Below are positions 1-7,215 of a DNA stretch of 64,000 nt, piece after piece. The stretch's first letter is position 1, and each line of letters starts with the position of its first letter. Source of the stretch: Nocardioides sp. (GTDB lineage Bacteria; Actinomycetota; Actinomycetes; Propionibacteriales; Nocardioidaceae); assembly GCF_029937575.1 (NCBI RefSeq), contig NZ_JAPYPS010000002.1, positions 92,054-156,053 of the forward strand. The letters are read 5' to 3'. The notes beneath the pieces are model-generated. The model made no database searches, was not told the origin of the DNA, and saw only the letters and a list, made by a program, of their open reading frames with translations. Made by a program: the position numbers and the translations under genes.

Positions 1-391
1 ACTCGGTGGGGGTGAGTACCGAGAGGACCTGAGGGAGTGCCATGCGTTCACAGAGCGAGTCGGTGAAGTCGCTCTTGGGACCGGAGACCGGCAGCCAGTA
101 CTTCCCAAAGGAGGGGCGCTGTCCGCCGAGTTCCTCGCCGTACCCGTGAGCACGGTTGTGCTGGCGCACGGCGATCTGTGTTGCGCGCAGCCCGGTCGTG
201 TAGAGCTCGAGGCTGGTTGGCGGGGCTTCGTCGCCGTCGTAGAGACGCATCACGATCGCGTGCCAGGCGGCGTCGTGCGCCTCCTCCGGGTCAAGCCACC
301 TCTCTCGGTGGGCAGCCTTCCACGCGATGTTCTCGATGTGCGCCATCGTGTAGCCGTGCGCCAGTGTGGCGGTCTCGGCGACGATGCTCAT
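1..391 (-). CDS. Prophage protein of unknown function, cut by the window edge
   Basis: Only the first 130 residues are visible; the frame stays open to base 1. It starts at an ATG with GAGGAG nine bases upstream and lies just downstream of the tape measure gene on the same strand, so it belongs to the prophage late operon. In siphophages this slot usually holds a distal or minor tail protein. The visible part lacks the beta-rich or glycine-rich look of one: it is charged and helix-like, with the stretch DPEEAHDAAWHAIVMRLYDG near residues 38-57. That stretch loosely recalls small sigma-factor-like phage proteins, but this is only an impression and I give no function. Confidence 0.6.
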   Translation of the reverse strand, partial: MSIVAETATLAHGYTMAHIENIAWKAAHRERWLDPEEAHDAAWHAIVMRLYDGDEAPPTSLELYTTGLRATQIAVRQHNRAHGYGEELGGQRPSFGKYWLPVSGPKSDFTDSLCERMALPQVLSVLTPTE

Positions 392-423
392 CTCGGTCTA
401 CTCCTCAGGCTCGGCGGTGATCA

Positions 424-1722
424 TCAGTTCCTGCTCTCTCGGCGGGCACGGGCTACGGCCCCGTTGAGCGCCTGCCCTAATGCGCTCCCAGTGGCCTCGG
501 CCTGCTGGTTGGCACGACGGTCCTTGTTCCGCTCGTAGTCACCGAGCCGCCTTCCGATGGTCTCGACCGTGCCTCGGAGTGCTTGGAGCTCGGCGAGGAG
601 TGCCCGGTCGTCCATCCCAGTGCTGTATCGACCGTTGAGCGGGATGACGGCCTCGGGTCCGGCTTCACCGATGACGGCGAGGGTTGGTCGGGTGACGATG
701 CCGCCGTCGGCGAGGTAGGGGATGTTCGGGGTGCTGATGCTGAACGAGTCGGGTAGGCCGGGGATCACGTCGGGGATGTCGAGCGAGAACGAGAGGTTGT
801 TCCACCACCCGATGATGTCGTTGATGACGCCGCGGAAGCCTGATGAGAGTCCGTTCCAGAGTCCCGACACGGCGCTGGCGATGCGAGAGGGCATGCCGCG
901 GAAGAAGTCGACGACGCCGTTGAACTTGTCCTTGACGAAGTCCACGACCTTGCCGGCGCCGGCTTTGATCTTGTCCCAGTTCTTGGCGATGGCCAGCACG
1001 GCCAGGCCGAACGGTCCGGTGAGGACAGCGAGGATGGTGGGCCAGTTCTTCTTCACCCAGCCGAGGGCCGATTGTGCTGCACCGATGACCTTGTCGAAGG
1101 CGGCGGGCACCTTGGTGGTGAAGAAGGTGGCGACGGCTGCGGCGGCGTTCTTGACGACCGCGAAGGCCTTGTCGACGATCCGTCGAAACGTGTCGGACTT
1201 CTTGTAGGCGATCACGAACGCGGCCACCAGTGCGGCGATGGCGATGACCACGAGGGCTATCGGGTTGGCCGACATGACGGCGTTGAGCGCGAGCTGGGCC
1301 ACGGCCCAGGCCTTGGAGGCTGCGGCGGCACCCTTCTGGGCGATCGTGGTGCCGATCGTCTGGGCCTTCAACGCGATGTTCTTGCCGATCTGCGTTTCGG
1401 TGACGACGTTGAGGAGGTCACCGGCGTCCGCGAGCGCCTGGGATGCGCCACCGGCGGCGATCATGGCCCCGCCCAGGGCCGCGAACGGGCCACCGGCGGA
1501 CTCGGCGACGCCACCGAGCCCGGAGAGCGCCCCAGCGGCCTGAGAGCCCTTGGAGGCGATGTTGTCGGAGGAGTCGGCGACCTTCTCGAACGAGGCGTCG
1601 ATGTTGGCAGCAGCCTTCTTGGCTGCGGCGGCGGCCTTGGTGGTGTCGGAGGAGAACGTGTCCAGACCACGACTTGCCGAGCGGGTGTCGGCTAGGAGTG
1701 CGATCTTGATCGAGTCAGCCAC
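424..1722 (-). CDS. Phage tail tape measure protein (short)
   Basis: A tape measure protein sets tail length and lines the tail tube. The 432 residues begin with an Ala/Lys/Ser-rich helical stretch (about 20-130), continue with a hydrophobic segment (ANPIALVVIAIAALVAAF, about 150-170) and amphipathic helices, and end in the family's typical C-terminal signature (YLADGGIVTRPTLAVIGEAG, then AVIPLN). The GTG start has AAGGAGG six bases upstream. It overlaps the frameshift extension of the tail chaperone by 8 bases, the usual chaperone-tape measure order. Siphophage tape measures commonly exceed 800 residues, so a complete protein of this size implies a short tail. Confidence 0.85.
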   Translation of the reverse strand: MADSIKIALLADTRSASRGLDTFSSDTTKAAAAAKKAAANIDASFEKVADSSDNIASKGSQAAGALSGLGGVAESAGGPFAALGGAMIAAGGASQALADAGDLLNVVTETQIGKNIALKAQTIGTTIAQKGAAAASKAWAVAQLALNAVMSANPIALVVIAIAALVAAFVIAYKKSDTFRRIVDKAFAVVKNAAAAVATFFTTKVPAAFDKVIGAAQSALGWVKKNWPTILAVLTGPFGLAVLAIAKNWDKIKAGAGKVVDFVKDKFNGVVDFFRGMPSRIASAVSGLWNGLSSGFRGVINDIIGWWNNLSFSLDIPDVIPGLPDSFSISTPNIPYLADGGIVTRPTLAVIGEAGPEAVIPLNGRYSTGMDDRALLAELQALRGTVETIGRRLGDYERNKDRRANQQAEATGSALGQALNGAVARARRESRN

Positions 1723-2127
1723 GTCGTGCCTCCTTCACGGTGTCGGTGAATGCCTCGCGCTCGAGGCGGGTGAGGGTGCGCCAGGTCTCGGGACTCTGTC
1801 CGGTGCTGATGCACCAGCGGGCCATCGACCGGGCTACTGCGCTTTTCCCTCGTCGTCCACGTCCTCGCTGAACGAGTCGTTGACCTCGCGCACGGTCAGC
1901 CCCAGGGCGTGCTCTCGGGCCTTGGCGTCGCTCATCCCGTCGCGGCGGGCCTGGACGAACAGCAGAGCGCGCATGAACGTGAACGGCTGCTCGCGCATGG
2001 TGGTGATCTCGGCGCCGAAGCTGCGGGCGACGGCGATCTCGTCGAAGCCGGTCATCGACTCGAACAGGTCGTTGGGGGTGGGCTTGTCGACCTCTGTGGG
2101 GGTCGCCTGGGCCTTGGTGGCGGTCAT
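1715..2127 (-). CDS. Tail assembly chaperone, long form made by -1 frameshift
   Basis: This is the gpGT-like product expected when ribosomes slip back one base on GGGAAAA near the end of the short chaperone gene. After the slip the frame reads KSAVARSMARWCISTG, continues about 45 residues and ends in KEARRG at 1715, overlapping the tape measure start. The extension has no start codon of its own that makes sense. It occupies the position of the lambda T or HK97 frameshift extension. Frameshifting is inferred from the heptamer and the gene order; no protein evidence exists here. Confidence 0.75.
1834..2127 (-). CDS. Tail assembly chaperone, short form (gpG-like)
   Basis: Chaperones of this class coat the tape measure protein while the tail tube polymerises. 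The 97-residue protein is mostly helical and acidic at its end (EDVDDEGKAQ), is preceded by AGGA five bases before the ATG, and sits between tail-tube genes and tape measure. The frame ends at TAG at 1834, a few codons after a GGGAAAA heptamer. There is little sequence conservation to go on: the call rests on size, position and the slippery site. Confidence 0.75.
   Translation of the reverse strand: MTATKAQATPTEVDKPTPNDLFESMTGFDEIAVARSFGAEITTMREQPFTFMRALLFVQARRDGMSDAKAREHALGLTVREVNDSFSEDVDDEGKAQ
1843..1849 (-). promoter_or_regulatory. Slippery heptamer GGGAAAA for -1 frameshifting
   Basis: Read on the minus strand the bases are G GGA AAA in the zero frame, followed by GCG CAG TAG. Slipping back one base gives GGG AAA AGC GCA GTA, which opens the long chaperone frame. 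The heptamer fits the X-XXY-YYZ pattern and is a well-known slippery motif in phage tail genes. Confidence 0.8.
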
Positions 2128-2429
2128 GTGAGTCCTGCTCTCTGGATGGCGTTGTTGACCTCGTGCTCGAGGTCCTGGGCGGCGTAGCGGGTGATGTCGG
2201 TGTCGATGGCCTTGGCGAACCCGGCGGGGCTGATGACGCCGAGGTAGGACAGGGCGGTGCTCGAGCCACTGACCACGGTGCCGTCGAGGCGAGCGCGCGA
2301 TGGGGCGTAGAAGGCGGCGCGGGCTCGGGCGGTAGTTGCCAGGGCGCCGCCGAGGTCGGCGAGTGCGGCTGAGAGGTCGTCGAGGGCGCGGGCGACGTCG
2401 TCAGCTCCGGTGACCGTTGAGGTGGCCAT
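2124..2429 (-). CDS. Small prophage tail or neck protein, unknown
   Basis: The 101-residue protein has a helical, Ala/Leu-rich N-terminal half (ADDVARALDDLSAALADLGG) and ends in DLEHEVNNAIQRAGLT. Its ATG overlaps the stop of the upstream tail-tube paralogue by one base, and its stop overlaps the chaperone start (ATGA). In HK97-like clusters a small protein between tail tube and chaperone may be a tail-associated or completion protein. I do not recognise a named family. Confidence 0.65.
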   Translation of the reverse strand: MATSTVTGADDVARALDDLSAALADLGGALATTARARAAFYAPSRARLDGTVVSGSSTALSYLGVISPAGFAKAIDTDITRYAAQDLEHEVNNAIQRAGLT

Positions 2430-2833
2430 CAGAGCGTGACCCGTGTCGGCTTGGCGGTGAATGCCCAGTCGATGTCGAAGGTGAACCGGGTGGTGGGCGA
2501 TGCCTCGGCTGCTCCTCCGAGGAGGTCGCCGTCGGTCTCGGTGATGAGCACGGTGCCGGTGAACCAGGGCTGGTCCTCGGTGGGCATCTCGCCGCCGGCC
2601 GGGCGTAGGTCGACCTCGACGAACTCGCCCGCGCGGTTCCAGATGAGGCTCCATAGCGAGTCCTCGGTGACGTCCTGGGCGGCTGTGGCGGTGAGGCGGT
2701 ACTCGCGTGGTGGGAGCTGGTAGAGAAGGCGCGGGCGATTGGCGGTCGTGCTGACGATGCGGCAGTCGGAGACGTCGCTTGTACGCGAGACGCCGTCCAC
2801 GCTCAGCGTTAGCGACCGGGTCCCCAGGTGCAT
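2429..2833 (-). CDS. Tail tube (major tail) protein, second paralogue
   Basis: The 134-residue protein is beta-rich. It shares a pattern with the gene immediately upstream: LGTR near the start, VSDCRI near residue 23, TGTVLITETDGDLLGGAAEA in the C-terminal third, and an ending TAKPTRVTL. The matched order of motifs shows a tandem duplication. Small proteins of this position and fold-like pattern are tail-tube subunits. One copy may form the tube and the other a specialised ring, or one may be redundant; sequence alone does not say which. Confidence 0.6.
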   Translation of the reverse strand: MHLGTRSLTLSVDGVSRTSDVSDCRIVSTTANRPRLLYQLPPREYRLTATAAQDVTEDSLWSLIWNRAGEFVEVDLRPAGGEMPTEDQPWFTGTVLITETDGDLLGGAAEASPTTRFTFDIDWAFTAKPTRVTL

Positions 2834-2849
2834 CTCAGGTCGCCCGGGG

Positions 2850-3272
2850 TCAGGAGGTGACGCGGATGGGCTTGGCGGTGTATGTCCACTGAGCGGCGAA
2901 GGTGAACCGTGCGGTGGCCGAGGTGTTGGCCTCGCCGCCGAGGAGGTCGCCGTCGGGCTCTGAGATGACCACGTTGCCGGTGAAGTGCGGCTGGGTCGGG
3001 GTGGCGGTGGTGTCGCCGCCGTTGGGCTTGATGACAGCCGCGACCGTGGAGCCGGCCTGAGTCCAGACCAGGTCCCAGATCGTGTCCGCTGCCGGGTCCT
3101 GCACAGCGGTGAACGCAAGATTGTAGTCACGAGAGCCACCACCGGCGGCGGCAGCGAAGGAGAGGAATCCGCCGTCGGAGTCGCCCGCGGTGATGCGGCA
3201 GTCGGAGACCTGGGCGGTGTACTCGTCGCCGCCGATGGTGAGAGTGAGCATGCGTGTTCCGAGCGCGGTCAT
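2850..3272 (-). CDS. Tail tube (major tail) protein, first paralogue
   Basis: The protein has 140 residues, with LGTRMLTL at the start, VSDCRI near 21, TGNVVISEPDGDLLGGEANT in the last third, and the ending TAKPIRVTS. These match the next gene motif for motif. It is slightly longer and has a glycine-rich insert (AAAAGGGS). Being first in order and closest to the tail-terminator slot, it is the more likely main tube subunit. Its ATG overlaps the preceding stop (ATGA). Confidence 0.65.
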   Translation of the reverse strand: MTALGTRMLTLTIGGDEYTAQVSDCRITAGDSDGGFLSFAAAAGGGSRDYNLAFTAVQDPAADTIWDLVWTQAGSTVAAVIKPNGGDTTATPTQPHFTGNVVISEPDGDLLGGEANTSATARFTFAAQWTYTAKPIRVTS

Positions 3273-3613
3273 TCGTCCGCCTCCCTGTGTCCGTTGAAGA
3301 AGGCGACCGGCAGGAGGCCGACGCCGTCGAGCTGTAGCCGCTGCGGGGTCACCGAGGTGACGACCAGGTGCGGGGCCAGTGCCTCGCGTAGCGGGTTGAT
3401 CGTGTCTGCGAGGTAGCGCTCTGCGTCGGCGATGTCCTGGGGCAGGACCAGGACGACGTTCCAGTGCGCCACGCCCCCGAAGGTGTTGGGGTACTCGATG
3501 CGGTCCAGTCGCGGGTAGACGGTGCCCGGTGTCGTGTCGCCCACGACGTGCTCGTGAGCGGTGATGCCGCCGACCTCGCCCGCGGCTGCGGCGATGTCCT
3601 CGCGGGTACTCAT
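3269..3613 (-). CDS. Probable tail terminator or tail-completion protein
   Basis: This 114-residue protein lies between the head-tail connector genes and the tail tube, the normal slot for a tail terminator that caps the finished tail. Visible features are a mixed alpha/beta composition, the stretch YPNTFGGVAHWNVVLVLPQD and a C-terminal LVVTSVTPQRLQLDGVG reminiscent of proteins assembling into beta-edged rings. Both ends overlap neighbours by ATGA. The assignment is positional. Confidence 0.5.
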   Translation of the reverse strand: MSTREDIAAAAGEVGGITAHEHVVGDTTPGTVYPRLDRIEYPNTFGGVAHWNVVLVLPQDIADAERYLADTINPLREALAPHLVVTSVTPQRLQLDGVGLLPVAFFNGHREADE

Positions 3614-3906
3614 CCGATCACCACCCGACGGTAGGGACCCTCGAGCCTGCGGACCTCGGGGTCGGTCGAGCCGACGCGGGTCGCGCCGGTCTCGTCCTGC
3701 AACAGGCCCAGGGGAAGGTTCGCCATGTTCACCGCGCGCAGGACCCGGCGGCACAGCGCAGCGGCCAAGGCGTCGGTGTAGGGCTCCACCCGGCACCGTG
3801 AGGCCTGGTCGGTGACCTCGGCGAGGTAGGCAGACCCGATGACCGAGGCAATCTTCCCGATCTCGTTGGCCACCTCCTCGACGGTGGGCACCGGCACCTC
3901 ACTCAC
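3610..3906 (-). CDS. Probable head-tail connector (adaptor) protein
   Basis: The 98-residue, mostly helical protein has a helical N-terminal half (VEEVANEIGKIASVIGSAYL) and a conserved-looking end (RRLEGPYRRVVIG). Short helical proteins right after capsid genes in HK97-type clusters act as adaptors under the portal. The start and stop overlap neighbouring genes by four bases, so translation is coupled. No family motif is decisive. Confidence 0.5.
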   Translation of the reverse strand: MSEVPVPTVEEVANEIGKIASVIGSAYLAEVTDQASRCRVEPYTDALAAALCRRVLRAVNMANLPLGLLQDETGATRVGSTDPEVRRLEGPYRRVVIG

Positions 3907-4067
3907 TCGACTGTGACCTTGGTGCCGTCGACGATGAACGTGCCGACCTGGTCAAGGTAGAACGCGCCACGGATGACGATGTGGGTCGTGCCGTCGGGTC
4001 GGGTCACGACCCCGGCGGGCTTGACCGCGATGACGTCGCCCAGCTTGTGGTTGGCCTTGCCGGTCAT
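3903..4067 (-). CDS. Tiny prophage protein, 54 residues
   Basis: A 54-residue frame reads from an ATG at 4067 to a TGA overlapping the next start (ATGA). It has a beta-like composition (GVVTRPDGTTHIVIRGAFYL) and ends in GTKVTVE. Its perfect fit into the chain of overlapping genes supports it as real. Its function is unknown; the capsid-connector position suggests a structural or decoration role. Confidence 0.6.
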   Translation of the reverse strand: MTGKANHKLGDVIAVKPAGVVTRPDGTTHIVIRGAFYLDQVGTFIVDGTKVTVE

Positions 4068-4243
4068 CGCTTGGCCTTCCGTGCGGTCGGCTTGTCCTCG
4101 GCGCTCTGCGGGGTCCGCACGACCGCCGACTCCTGCTCGGGGTCATGCAGCTCGTAGCGGTCGTCAGCGGGGCGCACGTTGCCGTGCTCGTCGTGGCCCC
4201 GCTTGCCCTGCCGGTCCTGCCGGCGCTCGCTCGCGCCGGACAT
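4064..4243 (-). CDS. Small highly charged prophage protein
   Basis: The 59-residue protein is almost entirely charged and polar (ERRQDRQGKRGHDEHG; ending DKPTARKAKR), with no hydrophobic core, so it is probably disordered. Its ATG overlaps the stop region of the protease-capsid gene and its stop overlaps the next start. Small basic proteins next to capsid genes can be head-associated, but nothing specific can be said. Confidence 0.55.
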   Translation of the reverse strand: MSGASERRQDRQGKRGHDEHGNVRPADDRYELHDPEQESAVVRTPQSAEDKPTARKAKR

Positions 4244-5922
4244 CAGGAGTCCGAGGTGGTGTAGTCGATCGGCTTCACGTCGGAGTCGCGCAGGACCGCA
4301 CCGGCGGCGTAGCCCCAGATGGCCATGTCGACGGACTTGACCTGGTACTCGAACGTGAACTTCTTCGGCGCCGAGGCCCAGGCCCACACGCTCGAGGGCA
4401 CGAAGGAGAACGACTTGGAGGCGGTCGTGGCGCCCAACGCCCAGGCGGCCTGGATGGTCTGGTTGCCGAGCTGCACCCGGTCGAAACCGCCCTCGGTGGA
4501 GCCCTGAGAGTTCATCGGCCCCACGATCGGCAGTAGCGGGCGACCGGCGGTGTCCTTGGCGCCCACGAGCGCGGGGAAGAGCTGACCGTCGGAGACGAAC
4601 CGGGTGAAGCGGTTGCCGCCTCGGACGAACTGGAGACCAGCGAAGTAGGCCGTCAGGGCGTCCACGAGTGCGGCGTCGACCGCGCCGGCCAGGTTCAGCT
4701 CAGCGGTGCCGACGGCGTTGAGGACGGTAGCGATCCGGGCCTCACGGGCCTCGAACCAGGCGTTGAGCATCTCGCCCCAGATGATCCCGTCGGCCTGCGG
4801 GGAGCCGCCCTGGTCGAGGACCTCACGGTTGATCTCGATCTTGCCCGACAGTGCGGTCGGAGTGACCGTCTGCGATGTCGCGGCGAACGCGCCCGGCGTG
4901 GGCTCGGTGCCCTCGACGTGCGCGCCGACCAGGCTCGAGGCGCTTGAGAACTTCGGGACCGTGAACGGGGTGCGGTCCTCGATGGTGCCGTTGGAGACCG
5001 AGTCCCACAGCGGCGTCGAGTACTGCAGGTTGGGCACGTACAGCTCAGGCCGACTCGGCGTCGGGTTGAGGCTGCCGGTGTTGGTCGTGGTGACCGCGAA
5101 CGCCTCGGCCACGAACGTCTCGAACCGCTGGCGGGCCGTGGCGTCACCCTGCTGTGCCGAGCGCATGTCCTCGACGAGCGAGTGCGGACCCGCGACACCG
5201 TCGAAGCGGTAGGGCAGCTCCTCGGTGACCTGCGCGGGCGAGTGGCCGGCAGACACGATCTGGCGCACCGGGTGCGAGAAGCCAGCATCGGACGAGGACT
5301 GGCTGAGTGCGGCTGCGGGCTCGCCCTCGGTGGGGACCGCGGACACCTCGCCAGTCAGCACGCCGCTGACCTGGTAGGCGCCTTCGGCCATGTTCGTGGG
5401 CTCGGTGGGAGCCTCGGTGGCGGAGGTGGTCATGTCGTGCTCCTCTGTGATGGTGTCGAACGTGACGCTGCTGACTCGCGCCCCACCGAAGACCGGGGCA
5501 GGCGTGAGGCTGATTTCGTGGATGGGGATCTCCACGGAGTGGTAGACGCCGTCGCGCAGGACGTACTTGGCGCCCTCGCTGGGGCCGATGGACATCCCGT
5601 CCCACACGCCGCTGTCGGCCTGCTGCAAGGCGCGGTCACCCTCGGGGGTCGGTGCGGCCTTGACGGCGACCATCAGTCCGGCGTCGGTGTCGTCCCACTC
5701 GGTCACGACGCCGTAGGCGTGGGCCTGGTCGTGCAGTGCCCAGCCCTTGACCTTCATCCCCTCGCGGGGGTGGACGGTGTCCTTGGAGAACTGGAACCGC
5801 TTGCCGGCCTTGACGCCGACCACGCCGTAGGGCACGGCCATGCCGCGGATGGTGCGCTTCTCCATGTCGACGGAGAAGACGCTGCCGCCGGGGATCGCGG
5901 TGGCGTCCATGGTCTCGCTCAT
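4243..5922 (-). CDS. Prohead protease-major capsid protein fusion (HK97 type)
   Basis: The single 559-residue protein joins two functions normally encoded by adjacent genes. Residues 1-160 are an HK97-family (S78-like) protease: candidate catalytic His64 in WALHDQAHAYG, Ser111 in WDGMSIG, and HEISLTPAPVF following. A Thr/Glu/Pro-rich linker (about 165-230) leads into an HK97-fold capsid from about residue 235, with PTPSRPELYVPNLQYSTPLW and later WGEMLNAWFEAREARI. The protease presumably cleaves itself away from the capsid during maturation. The arrangement is known in some actinobacterial phages. It overlaps the portal gene by four bases. Confidence 0.88.
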   Translation of the reverse strand: MSETMDATAIPGGSVFSVDMEKRTIRGMAVPYGVVGVKAGKRFQFSKDTVHPREGMKVKGWALHDQAHAYGVVTEWDDTDAGLMVAVKAAPTPEGDRALQQADSGVWDGMSIGPSEGAKYVLRDGVYHSVEIPIHEISLTPAPVFGGARVSSVTFDTITEEHDMTTSATEAPTEPTNMAEGAYQVSGVLTGEVSAVPTEGEPAAALSQSSSDAGFSHPVRQIVSAGHSPAQVTEELPYRFDGVAGPHSLVEDMRSAQQGDATARQRFETFVAEAFAVTTTNTGSLNPTPSRPELYVPNLQYSTPLWDSVSNGTIEDRTPFTVPKFSSASSLVGAHVEGTEPTPGAFAATSQTVTPTALSGKIEINREVLDQGGSPQADGIIWGEMLNAWFEAREARIATVLNAVGTAELNLAGAVDAALVDALTAYFAGLQFVRGGNRFTRFVSDGQLFPALVGAKDTAGRPLLPIVGPMNSQGSTEGGFDRVQLGNQTIQAAWALGATTASKSFSFVPSSVWAWASAPKKFTFEYQVKSVDMAIWGYAAGAVLRDSDVKPIDYTTSDS

Positions 5923-7139
5923 GCGGTGACCTCGATCGGGTTCGGCTCGGGCATGGGCTCCTCCGTCGGAGACGTCGTGGTTTCGGGGGGCGCGTCGAGC
6001 GCGGGTCGCCCCTCGCCCTCGCGGACCTCCTCGGGGGTGATGGCGCCGACCTCGATCCCGACCTTGGCTGCGGACCAGCGCGACAGGGCGTCGGTGCGGA
6101 GGAAGGCGTCGAGGTCGAAGCGGGTCGTCGTGCCGTTCGGGGTCACGTCGCCCATCGACAGGCGGTCCTCGATCGCGGCGCGGTAGCCGCCGAGGGTGAA
6201 GTCGAGGAACTGGCGGCGGCGGTCATAGACGTTGGCGTAGGTGCGGCTCGTGGTCGAGACCGACAGCTCCTCGGCGTCGACCCCGGCTACGCGGGCGATC
6301 TCCAACACGGCGTGGTCGCGCTGAGCGGCAAGCTGGAGCTGCTCGGGGTTCCAGCCGCCCAGGTTGTACTTGAGCGCGGCGGGCACGTACCCGGTCGCGC
6401 GTGCATGGCGGGCGGCGTTCCAGTTGTCGAGGATGCCGGTGACCTCGTCGGTGTTGAGCTCGAGGCCGTCGTCAGCGGGGGTGAAGTAGTCCAGCGGCGG
6501 GGCGCCCTCGGCGTAGCGCTGCGCGGCGGCGTCGAGGATCAGGCACTGACGGATGGCGCGAGCGCCGGCCACGAGGAGGGCGTCGTTCGGGGAGTCGAAG
6601 CGGATCAGCTCGGCGTCGGTCGGCCACTCGTCGGCCATGCCGCGGTGACCGTCGCCGGTGACGTGGATGCGGCCGTCCTTGAGGACGTCGACCGAGCGCG
6701 GGTCGAGGCGCACCACGTTGGCCGGGTAGCCGTCCCAGGCGAAGGAGGTGATCTTCCACCAGGCGACACCCTCGTAGAGCAAGTCCTCGACCAGGCGCGT
6801 CATCGTCACCGAACGCGGGATGTCGCGCTCAGGCTGCGTCAGCCACGACGTGCGGTCGACCGACAGATCAGGCTTGACGGTGACCAGCGGCAGCGTGCCC
6901 AGCGATCCCGCGATCAGGTCGCGCGAGCGCTTCACCGCCGGAACCTGCGCGGCCTCGCGGCGCGAGACACGAGCAACCGGCGCGGTCGTCGATGCGTAGG
7001 ACGTCAGCCCGAACACCTCGGGCGGCACTGAGTCGGCGTCGACAGCGAAGGCGGTAGGCGCCTCGGTCGTGGCGATGGCGGCGGTGATGATGGGGTCGGG
7101 TCGGCCGTTGAACACAGAGCGCCAGAAACCCGTCACCAC
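5919..7139 (-). CDS. Phage portal protein
   Basis: The portal is the dodecameric ring through which DNA enters and leaves the capsid. The 406-residue protein has the expected size and order (after terminase, before capsid) and family-like segments: VKRSRDLIAGSLGTLPLV near 70, RLVEDLLYEGVAWWKI near 115, and LQLAAQRDHAVLEIARVAGV with TYANVYDRRRQFLDF near 280-320. It starts at GTG, and its stop overlaps the capsid fusion start (ATGA). Confidence 0.85.
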   Translation of the reverse strand: MVTGFWRSVFNGRPDPIITAAIATTEAPTAFAVDADSVPPEVFGLTSYASTTAPVARVSRREAAQVPAVKRSRDLIAGSLGTLPLVTVKPDLSVDRTSWLTQPERDIPRSVTMTRLVEDLLYEGVAWWKITSFAWDGYPANVVRLDPRSVDVLKDGRIHVTGDGHRGMADEWPTDAELIRFDSPNDALLVAGARAIRQCLILDAAAQRYAEGAPPLDYFTPADDGLELNTDEVTGILDNWNAARHARATGYVPAALKYNLGGWNPEQLQLAAQRDHAVLEIARVAGVDAEELSVSTTSRTYANVYDRRRQFLDFTLGGYRAAIEDRLSMGDVTPNGTTTRFDLDAFLRTDALSRWSAAKVGIEVGAITPEEVREGEGRPALDAPPETTTSPTEEPMPEPNPIEVTA

Positions 7140-7179
7140 CTCAGGTTGGAGCCCTCGCGCGAAGCGTGCTGGAACCTCC

Positions 7180-7212
7180 GGGTGGGAGACGGAGTGAGTC
7201 CGTCTCCCACCC
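7180..7212. terminator. Perfect 14-bp stem-loop between terminase and portal genes
   Basis: GGGTGGGAGACGGA (7180-7193) pairs perfectly with TCCGTCTCCCACCC (7199-7212) around a 5-base loop. It fills most of the only sizeable gap in the late operon. No T-run follows on either strand, so it is not a textbook rho-independent terminator. It may be an attenuator, an RNA processing site or a stabiliser that sets the ratio of terminase to structural transcripts. Confidence 0.7.
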
Positions 7213-7215
7213 GTA

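Noticed and set aside
5182..6186. A long rightward frame opposite the portal and capsid genes
   Set aside because: His/Gly/Val-rich composition typical of antisense frames in GC-rich DNA; no ribosome site.
7180..7212. Classical rho-independent terminator for the terminase gene
   Set aside because: Stem is excellent but no T-run follows on either strand, so I list it as a stem-loop of uncertain role.
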